Positions 11,301-23,400 of a stretch of DNA of 64,000 nt are shown here, one piece after another. The notes below the pieces were generated by a model. It searched no databases. It was not told the origin of the DNA and was given only the letters and a program-made list of their open reading frames with translations. Each line of letters opens with the position of its first letter. The stretch's first letter is position 1. Origin of the DNA: Spirodela intermedia (taxonomy: Eukaryota > Streptophyta > Magnoliopsida > Alismatales > Araceae); assembly GCA_902729315.2 (NCBI GenBank), contig LR746270.1:2598501-2662500 (forward strand), written 5' to 3'. The translations under genes and the position numbers were made by a program.

Positions 11301-13493
11301 TCCTATAAATACACACTATAAAGCTATATCCTTGTTTGTACTCATAAATAATAAATAACATAAAAAAGGGACTACCTAGACATCTGTTGCAGTTTATCAG
11401 TCGAAAAATCATAAATACAAAAGGCATTCGTTATTTTCCAAACAAAGCACAACTGTATAGAGAAAATCAAGCCAATTCCTTCTGATGTAGGAATATGATT
11501 CTAAACAGCAAGGCAGAAATGATTAATATAAATATATAGGTGGTAATTTTTAAAAACTATAAGGTGCACAGGGGAAAAAGGTGACTTCAGGTGGCAATAT
11601 CAAGTTCACTGTAAACCTGCAAAGGGCAATGCTTGCACATGACCATTTTACAGTTAATGATAATCAAAGCCGATTTCTTTATTTCTGATCGTAATTCATT
11701 AAATCCAAGACACTCACCTATACAATGGAACTGTCTTTCCACCTCTAATTATAAAATCCTGAAAAGCCAAAGCTGAAAGGTATGAATTTCGGGATAAAAA
11801 ATTGCAGCATAAATATGAGACGGTTCCCATCACAATAAGCTGGGATAGCAATAAAGCTGTTTCATTAAGACATAATCTTCAAGTCGACATTTGTACATCG
11901 AATATGTAAATAAAACCCTATTTTCACAATACCAGGCCCATCCAATCAGAATCAGTCTTCTACATTACAGCTTCAATAGGATACCTACGGTACTACAAGA
12001 ATTACATAGCATATAAAGAGTGATCTGGTCATTTTTATTGTACAATTAGCATCACATAAAGAGTCCCTCACTGCAGAACTAAAGCAGCATCTTATTTTCA
12101 GCTTCAAAAGCCAAGTTGGTTTTGACATTTTTTAGCTATACAGTTGCCGATTGTTTCTCTGTATCGTAGTTGAATGCATTCGGTTCGCACAACAGAATGG
12201 ATATTGCACAAAAAGAGCACCTGAGTAAATATTCCCTGCGCCTTAGACACCCTGATGCGAGTCTCAATTTCCTTAGCAGCAAAGCTGTCAGCTATTGAGA
12301 CAACAACATATCCTGCAAGAATGATCGCAAGATATATGATAACAGCAGTTACTGTCATTGGCATGTCTATTGCGATTGCATCCCCCTTGCTGAAAGTTGC
12401 ATCCAGTGCATTTGCAACCATCCTGTAGATAATAATGCTCGATTATTGGTAAAGTAAAATCAAAATTAGATCGCCGTGGTTTCCAATGAGCTGCAAAGAG
12501 GAACAACATGAACACTACTTTCATACATCACTTGATCGCGTAGCTCCTTCAGTGATAAACAATTGACTGAAGAGTCATCTCCTTCATCCCTCCATACAAT
12601 GGCAACACTGTCATCACTTCTCTTCATTGGCAAAAGACAGCATTCACTAATGTTCAAAACCGCGCCTGGTAGCCATTTTCCTCCATATTTAGATTGCTCA
12701 GAAGTATCTAGAATGCGTCTTGGATTCTCTTGAAACTTGAGTGAAAGCTCTTGAAGAACAATTTCCCAGTACACCTGAAATTGCCGACATACTACATTAC
12801 AATACCACATACTTTCTCTGCCAATGCTCTCTGCAGATAGGTGCAGTAGTGCCCAGAACATTTGATCTAATGGAGTAAACCAGATAACTTACCTCTGGAT
12901 GTTGCACCGAAAACTTCTGAAAGAGACTAAAGCTATCAATTGGATTACTGTACGATGTGCCCAGAAGTTTCCTCCCATGAAACTCCAAAATTCGCCCAAG
13001 ATTTGTGTCCTTCGAGTACACTCTGCCGACATTTAAAGGTGAGGTCTCAGGTGAGAAGTAGTGCACCAAAAAGACGGAATGAAGTCGTTGGGCAAGACGC
13101 TTCGGTTATTATACCCGGTGAATCTCAAGGTTTCCATTGTTATGCGGACATGATAGAGAAATCCTTCTAACGAAACGGCGTCTATAAGAAATCCGATGCC
13201 TACGAGAACGGCAAGCATACTCACGGGGAGGGGAACCAGTAGGGAGGAGGCCCCCTGATGGCTGCGTCCCATCCACCATACACCGAGTAGAACACCAGCT
13301 GGTGCACCGCGTGTGGATGCCTCGGCTGCAGCACCCCCGCCGCCAGCAGATTCCTCCACGTCTCCGCCGCATCCCCAACCGCTGCCTCCCTGACCGCCGC
13401 CAGGAAATCCCCTGCTTCCGGGAGTTGCAGACCCGCCGCCACGACGTCCTCCAAGGTCACCTCCCATATGCTGGCCCTCCGCGTGGCCGCCAT
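8342..13493 (-). CDS. AAE18: Acyl-activating enzyme 17/18-like, probable peroxisomal acyl-CoA synthetase
   Basis: Fourteen exons on the minus strand: 13493-13225, 13022-12893, 12774-12527, 12422-12221, 11758-11718, 10847-10719, 10582-10509, 10419-10199, 10113-10019, 9930-9714, 9609-9484, 9137-9039, 8952-8743, 8455-8342. All introns are GT-AG and in phase, giving 724 aa. The family forms acyl-adenylates from ATP and a carboxylic acid, then acyl-CoA. Visible motifs: ATP/AMP signature [14 protein letters not shown] (359-372), GGTE (501-504), the hinge [13 protein letters not shown] (605-617), and the C-terminal catalytic-lysine motif PRTASNK (Lys 704). Conserved blocks IAIDMPMTV and [11 protein letters not shown] precede the signature. 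The protein ends in PRM, a plausible non-canonical PTS1. Arabidopsis AAE17 and AAE18 are the closest proteins I recall; AAE18 is peroxisomal and can activate 2,4-DB. The native substrate is unknown. Exon 2 is placed at 13022 because only that acceptor keeps phase and aligns with the family ([12 protein letters not shown]). Confidence 0.93.
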
Positions 13494-13643
13494 GGGGATA
13501 CCAGGTCCTCACTCCGTTCTGTCTAGATCCCCACCTTCAGCACAGCCACACTTCGGATCTCCTCCGTTCGCCCCCGGGTAGCTGCTTCGACGCTGATGCC
13601 CCCTCACGAGAGAAATAGTGAAGGAGGTAGGTACCACCAACCT

Positions 13644-13731
13644 GGCCACTGATCAAGAGGCGCCAAACTGTGTAGCCGGTTTCTGCGACGGGTGGGCACG
13701 TGTCTCCACTGATCAAGAGGCACCAAACTGC
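13644..13731. repeat. Two-copy direct repeat flanking a G-box upstream of the AAE gene
   Basis: A motif of about 25 bases beginning CCACTGATCAAGAGGC and ending CCAAACTG occurs twice, about 62 bases apart, roughly 150-240 bases upstream of the AAE start codon. The copies differ by only one or two bases. The interval holds a perfect CACGTG at 13697-13702. Confidence 0.75.
13697..13702. promoter_or_regulatory. G-box (CACGTG) in the AAE promoter region
   Basis: A perfect palindromic CACGTG lies about 205 bases upstream of the AAE ATG. G-boxes bind bZIP and bHLH factors in plants. Whether this copy is used is inference. Confidence 0.45.
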
Positions 13732-13759
13732 CGCTTTCCCGGCCGACTAACCATTCAAA

Positions 13760-16700
13760 CGGGACTGCCGCCGCTCGCCTGCCGCCCTTTCTTAATGGAC
13801 AATCCGGAGTTAATCTCCTAATAATGGTCGGCCAACAGCGAGCACCTCTCGAATCCGTGCTTGGGCCTCCCGATCTTTCCAAGAACAAAGCAACATACCG
13901 CCCAAACTAGACAAGGCCCGCTAGTGACCGGTCGTTTTTCTCTCTTTTTTTATTATATTTATTTTTTGAAGGAATTTCCTTTTATTCGCTTGTTTCATTG
14001 CTAATCATCACAATGTATTTATTTTTTATTTTTCATATTGAGAAATTTCCCCAATAGTAGCACATTAAAATATGGAAATTAATCATTCCTCAATGTAGTC
14101 ATTAATAATCCCCCCTTTTTTTCATTTTTTTACTTGATGGGGTTTCATATTACTTATTCCCCCTCCCCTTGTGCTAACTTTTCTAAGATTTTTGCTTAGG
14201 TGCCTCCATTCTATGCCTTAAAAAAGGGAAATAAAAGTGGGTTATAAGCTTCCTTCCAAAAAAAATCATATACGTTATCTACAATAAATGTAACATGTGT
14301 GAGTTATTTTATTATTTGTACATTTTAACAAAATTGATTTATTCTCAACCTTCCTTTCTCTAGGTTGTGAAGCATATATTATTCCTTCTTTGTTCACATA
14401 TCTACATTCGCTTTCAAATTTTTTTAGTTTTTGTTGACTGTTCTTGAATTTCACAAAAAAGTTTTATAACTTATCTTTCTCTATTATTTTCTCTTTATTG
14501 ATCAATTTCCTTCCACAACTCTCTCATACGTTTTTCTAGGTGTGATTGTAACTCAATGATTTCATTGGATATTTCATTTATTTCATGATTATAAATTTTC
14601 ATATATTTTTTATTGGTGCACAGCTCATCAGTCATGATTTTGATTTGTTTCTTCAGCTCTCAAACCTCATATTATAGATTTTTCATAGCTTACATTTTCT
14701 TTTAGTTAACACTTTGTGAAAATCACCAAGTAATTCAAATAATTATTTATTACACATTTAATCATTGTATAAGTCAATAGGTTTTATTTGAGTTCTTCTG
14801 TAAATTCATTTTTTTTTCCCATTTGACTCTAAACCGTTTTTCAATTTTCAAGATCCATAATGATCATCTAATGATTGCATTATATCACGACCGTTGGATC
14901 CAAATATCATTCACTTAAGTTAGCAACCATTAAGACTCTTTGACAATTTAATGCAACCATTGAGATCATTAAGTCAGCAATCATTCACTAAGTTGTTTGC
15001 TCTAACACAATTAAGTCACATTTGTTGGATCATTATAACAAGATCCATCGCTATGCCTATCAACGATTGCCATCAAATCTTCCTCGCATCTTGTTATTCT
15101 TTAGAACACGTGGCGTTGATCAGAACCTTAATCAGATCATGTCTTGTGTGAGACATCTGATCACGATGACAAGTATCCACCAGATCCACCTCAAGACTTC
15201 AATATTTTGTCATGCCCACTAATCTTGGCCCTCAGATATTCCTAAAATAAAAAAATAAAATAACAATCATCAATAGTGTTAAACTTAACACTAGGTGATT
15301 TCTTATTAGAAAATTTCTAGAAAAATTCCTAAAAACCAGGGAAAATAAGATAATTCTTCTCAAACTATAATTAATCATTTAAAGCTTGATAACATGTCAT
15401 ATTCAATGAAAACCTGCTAAAAACGTGTATAAATAATGTTAAAATGGGTGCCAGCACCATTGCATCAAAGTAAGTTGGATCAAATGTAGAGTTAATTTTT
15501 TTGGGAGCATACAAAATTGAAGAGTATTGATAGGTCCTTGACAATATTTGTAGTAAGACTTTTCAAAACAAGTAAACAATCAAGAGGTCTAATTTCAAAA
15601 CATTCAAGATTATTTATTTAAATGAAAATAATCAAAAGGATATTGAAAGTATGTGAATACCAACTAGTGAATGTTGAGGAAATAACATCTACAATACCAA
15701 GGACAAGGTGAAATGGGTTAGCTATTCTTTGAGAGGTTGCTAATGGGAGAGTTTTTGTTTAAAATTTTCACAAAATGCACATACTTTTTACAATAATAGG
15801 AGCACATATTCCTACCATATTTTGTTCCATGATTCTCCATTTTTTATACATTAATGTCGTGCTATTACTCTTTATCCCGTTCAAAATCCTCACACATCCT
15901 TGTGCTATTAAGCAACATTCCTCCTAACATACCTCCTTTGAAGTCTTATACAACCAAGACTCAATCCATGATGCCCTCCAAAGTCATGTCTCATATGTGG
16001 GTCTACTATACAAAGATTTTCAACATATGAGCACTTGTTACCACCTAATATGGCTCCCTCTACACTATTAATCTAAATACACATCCTCCCCCCACCCTTT
16101 TAGTAGAAACTTATAGAGATATAGTATATTGACTCTTTCTTTATTCAAATATTTAGGTGTATTTTACCATATACTTTATATGATATCATGAATGACAACA
16201 CTTTTCTTAACATAATTAATACATGAGCCATTAATATTAAAAGTCTGTATTAAATGGTGGAGCATTGCGACTTTCTACAACATTTTTTTTGACACCTAGA
16301 ACTTGATGACATATTTCTACAACATCTTGGCCCACTTGAGGCCCATAAAATACCTTAAAAGGATTAAGAATTTAATTGAGAAAAAAATGTACTACTTGTT
16401 ATGATAATTTTGTTTGTTTTTTTGTCAATTTTTTAAATTAATTTCTATTTAATCAGTTCTTATTGATCATAACTTGGATTATCTAAATATTACTCAATAA
16501 ACCTTACAAATGTAACTTAATAAGTATTGATTAATTATAAAGAAAATTTCTCATGCTCTAATATAATTAGTTCTAATTTTGATTTCAAGGTATGCCAAAT
16601 GCCCATTTTTGTAATTTGCATCAAGTTGGCCACTGTTCAAATGCAGATTATAAAGATGCTCTTGAACCCATCTTATGAAGGCACCACTAAGCAATCCGTG

Positions 16701-17146
16701 ATAAACACAATAGTAAAAATATGTCTATAGTCAGTTTAACGAACCAAATAAAATATATCAGTATTTTCATATTATTTAAATTTAAATATATCTAAGATTT
16801 AAACACAGGTGCAAAAGTTTCATAAAATCTAAGCTTGAATTTTGTTTGTTATAGGCTTTTTTAAAGACCACTTGATCTTCGACATAATAGAAACTTTGAT
16901 TGTTCTAAGATTTTCCCTCACTCGAAATAATTATGGTTTGGATCCTATTTTCATTTTAGGAAGAAAAAGTACTTATTATATAAGACTAATTAAATTTATA
17001 ATATGCAGCTATTATCATTATTGATAAAAAAAGAGATGATAGTAGGGTTATCTGTTTACTTATTTTAATTCTGGATTTAACGAGAAACATTTTTGTCGTA
17101 GAGATATTTGTCATATAGGGGTGTACATATTTTGGATAATTTTATT
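13760..17146. other. AT-rich intergenic desert between divergent AAE and RRP5 genes
   Basis: More than 3 kb of very AT-rich DNA with short, low-complexity reading frames only (for example 14951-15222 and 16527-17024, all +). I recognise no domain, no LTR and no RNA gene. The first 150 bases are GC-rich AAE upstream sequence. The base composition suggests old transposon debris, but I cannot name a family. Confidence 0.5.
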
Positions 17147-17212
17147 TGGGCTTTTTAGAAATAATCCTTACTCAACGGGCACTAGGCGGGAGAAGGGTTT
17201 TGTTTAGGGTTT
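17147..17212 (+). promoter_or_regulatory. Site II (TGGGCT) and telo-box upstream of RRP5
   Basis: TGGGCT at 17147-17152 is followed by TTTAGGGTTT (telo-box AAACCCTAA read on the minus strand) at 17203-17212, about 190-255 bases before the RRP5 ATG. The telo-box plus TGGGCY pair is an established promoter signature of plant ribosomal-protein and ribosome-biogenesis genes, linked to TCP and Pur-alpha-type factors. RRP5 fits that class. No clear TATA box is visible, which is common for this class. Confidence 0.6.
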
Positions 17213-17403
17213 GGACCGGACGTCTTCATTCAGTCCCCTACCGGCGACCATTCTCTCTGTAAGCGAGGTGGCTTAGTTACACACCTCTACCGAGATTCCT
17301 CGACGCTCCGTCGCCCACCCCCACAAGCAGCTGCCCTGCTGTCTGGAATTCCGCACGGTGGGTCGTCCGCAGGCTGGCCTCCTAGGTAACGTGGTTCGTT
17401 AGA

Positions 17404-20400
17404 ATGGCGATGCCGAATAAAGGTAAGGCGAAGGGTAAGAAGGAGAACAGGTTCAAGTCTACGTCTGGGAAGGAGGCTACCAGGGATGCACTTGCACCCC
17501 GGCGACCAGCAGCCTCCATGAAGAAACAGTCAAGGAAGAAGACGGAGCGCCATCCCGACGCTTCAGCCTTGTCGATGGAACCTAATTTTATCGCGGCACA
17601 GGATGAGGAGCCTGACTTCCCCAGAGGTCAGCTTCCTTGTTTGCTTCTGGTTTGATGTATGTCATTTTTTGGAAAAACTTCATTTGGGTCCGACGCTAAT
17701 TTTCATTTTCTTGGTTAAACTCAGGTGGCGCAAGCTTGCTCACTCGGGAAGAGGAGGCAGAAGCGCGTGCGGAGGCTGACGAGGAGTTCATGAGGGAGCT
17801 GAAAACTGGTAATAAGAACAAGCAAGGGAAGAAGAAAAGGGACAAGGGTCGTGTGCCTGGTTCCCTATCAGAACCGGAGGATATGTGGGGATCTCTATTC
17901 GGGGAGGGCATTGGCGGGAAGCTTCCTCGTTTTGCTAACCGAGTTACCTTAAAGGTTTCAGATTTTTTGCTATTCATGCATCTTTTCTCTTTTCTTCTAC
18001 TATGAAAAATCTCTAGACCCCTCCCCCTCCCTTCCTTTTTTCAATAAGCTTCATCGGCTTTTTTCGTGCTTAAAATATTTATTTCTCTTGAGCCCTGAGC
18101 TTGAAGTTATTTATGTTATCCCTTGGCAAGTAATCTTTTTCGATATCTTTGTTTTCCATTTAGCGTGTAGTGAAAGAATTTTTGACATATCTAGTTCTTT
18201 CTTTCTATAGTATTCGTTTTTTCTAAATGATCATTATATTCGGTTTCTCAGAATGTGTCACCTAATATGAAACTTTGGGGAGTCGTCTCTGAAGTTAACA
18301 CGAAGGACCTTGTGATCAGTCTTCCAGGGGGTCTGAGAGGTTTTGTTCGTGCTGAGGAAGTGTTGGACATAATTCCAGACGACAAACTGAAGGTGCCAGT
18401 TTTCATATGTAACGTTTTTAAGGATGTTGTTTCAAAATTGCTGGGTTGTTAACTTTCTCTTGTGAATTTTGTATCAGTTTATTTTCTAGGAATATGCAGT
18501 TGCGCATATACTAAAGAATACTTTCTTTTGGCAGGATTCCGAGAACAGCTTTCTATTTAGCGTGTTTCATGTTGGGCAGCTTGTCCCCTGCATCGTGTTG
18601 CAGACAGATGAAGATAAACGGGGAGGGAAAGTGCATAAAAGAATCTGGTTGTCTCTCCGGCTGTCATGTCTGCAGAAGAGCCTCTCTTTGGACAGCTTAC
18701 AAGTGGGAATGGTATGCTTTTAATAGGCGTGTTTCTATAGATTTTTTTTGCAGAATCCGAGGTCAATAACTATAAAATCCTAACAAAAACTTGACTTTTA
18801 AATGGTTAGATCTATTGCTATTGTTAGTTTTATTGGAGAGATTTCTTATTAGAAAGATTTGTGATATAAATGATATACATTGATATTGGCCGCGGAGATT
18901 AAGTAATTGGGATTGCTGTATTTTCTTCTTCCCATTTTTCTTAGAATCATATGACTAGCTTGAAATATTTATGTCTAACGGATTAAAAACCATGTCTTGT
19001 TGTCAAAATGTACGAATTAACGTTATTTTTTATACGATTACAGTGAAAATGAGTAACAAAGTCTCGAAAATTTCCAATCGCTTACTCATCAATGGGCATT
19101 CATTGATTCTTTCATGAGCAGTGGTTGATGATGGCGGTGAATATGTCCTTGTCTTCTCCATTTTTTTTTCACTTTTGGTATTTCTTTTTCTTGTAAGCAG
19201 AGTTGAACGTTTAAGCTTGTTGTTGTTTTAGCTGTAACTGCATCAGGTCTTTTTTATGTGTACGTTTCTTTAATAAAGAAGGAAATTTTAAACCCTATGA
19301 AATTGGATATTTTCTAAGAGAACTAACAATAACATGGATATTATGGAAATAAAAGAGCTTATACTAAATTTTAGAAAGTAACCTTTGAAAGCTGGAACTT
19401 CAGCAAAAAGAGTAGTGTCTTATCGCTTGATACTGAAGTCATGCCAAAAGCAATAGATGACCCAGTAGGATTAGGTGCATTAAAAAAATATTCTTTACAA
19501 TGATGAGACGCTGTTTAATATCGTTTAATATTTACGAGTTTCGTACTGTCCTGTTTTGGTATATTTCTCATCTGTTGGTCTTAATTTATTAGCTTGCTTC
19601 ATGTATGATCATAAGCAGATGGTTCGACTCATGATGCCATGCTTTTGTGAAAGGTTCTAACAGCACAGGTGAAGAGCATTGAGGATCATGGATGCATTCT
19701 TCATTTTGGATTCTCTTCAGTTTCTGGATTCTTGCCACAAAATTCTGAAGGTTGTAGCATCTGTAGTCATTTTTTTCTAACGCCCCTATATTTATGTATT
19801 ATCTCTAGTGTCCAGGTGATCGTGTTATTCTGTCTTGCATGTAGTTTTTATTTAGTTTCTTTCCTTTTTTGTCTCGTTTCATCCTTTTCTTTGTTTTTTC
19901 TGAAGATCGCGTTTAAATGGTTGTTTGATACTCATTATGTCAACAATTCAGCGTATCTCAACTATGCAGGGATTTTGAGTTTTGTTGTCTCTTGATTTAA
20001 TCTAATAGTGTAGTGCTTTTGGCAGAAAAAGTCCGAATGTTCAAAACTGGGCAATTGTTACAAGGTGTTGTCAAGAGTATTGACAAAACTCGTGGTGCAG
20101 TGATCCTGGATTCGGAGCCTGAATTGGTGACCAATTCCATTGTATGCGCTTACTATCCACTATTGTTTTGTCATATATTTTACCCGTTTCCTTCCAACCC
20201 TTTTTGGCATCCCTGATTATCGAAACATATTTGTCTTTTTTCTCGAACAGCTACAGGACCTTAAGGGACTCTCTATTGATCAGCTTGTTCCTGGAATGAT
20301 GGTTAATGCTCAAGTACATGCTACCCTCGAAAATGGAGTTATGTTATCCTTTCTAACTTACTTTAAAGGAACGGTGAGAGCCATCACGCCCTTACAAATT

Positions 20401-23400
20401 GGCAAGATTCTACTTTTTGAGAGGAAAAACTAATAGATGTCTCTACGAATTTCTCCTTAATGTTTTCTCAGGTTGATATTTTCCATTTGCAAAACTCATT
20501 TCCTAGTGCATCTTGGAAGGATGAATACCCTCAACATAAAAAGGTGATATAAGTCTTCCCTGCATCTATGTCGTTTTTAACAATTCTCAATATTTTTTAT
20601 AGTTCGAAAATCAATTTTCCTATAATTGAAGTATGCAGTTGAATAAAGTCGTATGCTTTCGTATCTGTACTTTGGGTTATTCTGTTAGCTTGAATTGTGA
20701 CCATTTTTGCTTGTTCTTTCTCTTTGTAAATTTTTTTGAACGGTATGTGTGGAGGTTTTATAAATTCTATGTGGGAAACTTAAGGGACATGTTTGTTCAA
20801 TAGTTGAGATCCTTATCAATTTAATTATTCTGACTGTATTATGAAAAAACTTTTATCGAAATTTTTGGATGCCTTTTAACTGCATGCCATGAACGACCCT
20901 TTTGAATAGTTTTAAGTATTCTTACAGAATAATAATACTTCCTGGTCTACATCAGAACTAGAAAAGTAAATTGGAACTTGTTGTTATCTGTACATGTCTG
21001 CGTTGATGGGATCATGTCTTTCCTATGTGTTAAGAAAGCTAGAAGGTAAAAATAAGTTAAAACCCTGTCAGAAATTGGTGCTTCATTCTGATTACATATT
21101 TTGATTTAATTTTTATTTCTCTCGTTTTCATTTTCCTGATTTTTAATGATTTTTTGTGGAACCAGATGAAGACTAGTTCTGTCATAATTCGACTGAACTA
21201 TCCTAGACCATCCAGAGTGTGATTTGTCTTTTTAAACATTGGTAGCCCAAAAACTGTTTTCTTTCCAGAGTTTGGATTTTTTCATTGAGTCTTTACGTTG
21301 GTAGGATCTGGCAGCTATGAAAAAAATCTAGAAAATCTTGCCTATGATGCAGATAGTTCTTACTGAGTGCAGACTGCGTCAGCATAATATTCAAATATTT
21401 TCATTATCCTTACTTTCTGTCTCACTTTTCTAGCTCTTTGCTATGATTTTTTGTTCTTGTCGGAAGAATGGTCTTTTAATAGTTGGATTTCTTTGTTGGT
21501 TGCATATATTTTCAAATATGGATGCTAAATATCGTCAATGTATAAAATAATTGATTCAAATAAAAAATAATTCAAGAAACTGCTGATCAAACGATTGATA
21601 AATTGATTTTAATAGATTTTTCCATTTATTTTGTGAAGGTGAATGCCCGAATACTATTTATTGACCCATCAACCAGAGCTATTGGTCTGACTTTGAATCG
21701 ACACCTCATTCTGAATCGTGCTCCTCCCCCTGTAAGTTGTGGATGTGCTGTGGATACTTGACACGATAGTATTTATCCATACCTGAAAGCTGATATTGTT
21801 TGTGTTTCTATAGTATGTAAAGACTGGAGATATATATGACACTGCAAAGATTATTCGTGTGGACATGGGAATTGGTCTTCTACTGGAGATCCCTTCCACT
21901 CCAGCTTCATCACCTGCGTATGTTAGTGTATGTTGCATGGTCTATTGCTCTCTTATTTTTTGAATAGGCAAGAATAAGGCTCATGATTGGCTAGTTAGGC
22001 CATATTTGGATGGGATACTTATGATCGGTTAGTTTTGGAACACTTGTATTTCAGATATTTGAAGCAGCTGATGAGGTTCAAAAGTTGGACAAGAGGTTCA
22101 AGGAAGGTGGTCATGTTCGTGTTCGCATTCTAGGCACCAGGAATGTGGAAGGAATGGCAATGGGAACCCTAAAGGTAGTATCAACTCGGTGCCATTACAT
22201 TATTCTCAAACAATGTTCGCATTCTAAACTTTGTGCTGAGTAGTAAAATAAATATTTACTAAATATTGTTAATCCGCTCACCAATAAAAAAGTTTCCTTT
22301 CAAACTGTTCCATGTAATGTAAATAGAAAGTATTTCTCCGTTGGTGCAGCAGCGAAGACATTAATTCTCTCAATGAGATAGGTCTTGTCGTTGTCGTGAA
22401 CAGTGGTGGCACTAACCATAGGAGAGAGAAAAACTCACTTCGTATTCTCATCATAGGTGACTGTTATATACAAGCCAAGGAAACTACCTAACAAATAGTA
22501 AACTGAAAACATAGGAAACGGTCCTACTAAGAAGCGAACTCCTTAATATATGTTTCCCATAGCCGTAGTATGTTAACTTACTTGAGTGAATAATAGCCTG
22601 CATTCAATTAATATAAGGAGCTTATATCTTTCAATTAGGTAACATATGGCAGAATAAGACTAGATGCTTGTGCTTGAAAACTAGCAAGAATTAGATTTTT
22701 TGTATCAACCTGCCTTGTGGAGGATTCGTGTTTATCTTGAATATGTATATGGTAAATTGAGTCCCATTTTTGTGTATCTGTCCTTGATCCAGTAAATCAA
22801 TTGACAAGCTGAATGGGATCAAGGTGATTATTTAAGACCATGCATAAGGCTCCTTGGAGTATATAGTAAAGAAGCACTTTGTACTTGAAGAGGTTTTTGT
22901 ACTGTGCTCTAAGCATCGTATGCTCTTATGATCACTTGTTTGAACCTTACACATTTATGGATTTGTGATCTTCTTGTTATCATTCTTGGCAGGCTGGTGC
23001 GTTTGAAGGCTCTGTTTTCACCCATTCTGATGTGAAGCCTGGAATGTTGGTGACAGCTAAGGTTATTGCAGTAGATAGCTTCGGTGCGATTGTGCAATTT
23101 TCAAGTGGCGTCAAGGCACTTTGTCCTCTTCCGCACATGTCTGAGTTTGAAATTGTTAAGCCTTCTAAGAAATTTCAGGTTATTTGATCTCTTTCTTTTG
23201 TTTTTATTTCAATCATATACTTTTGGAGGTTCAATTAGTTCACAGTTCTTGACTTCCTATAACTGTATTCCTTTGCAGGTTGGAGCTGAGTTAATTTTTC
23301 GTGTGCTGGGGTGCAAGTCAAAGAGAATAACTGTTACACATAAAAAGACTCTTGTAAGTCAAAGAGAATAACTGTTATACCTTCTAAGAATAACTTCCTA

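Noticed and set aside
13033-13512. A longer alternative frame over the AAE first exon, and a frame at 12797-13069 starting before exon 2
   Set aside because: The family alignment and intron phase fit only exon 1 at 13493-13225 and exon 2 from 13022. The upstream residues that look like [10 protein letters not shown] are intronic coincidence.
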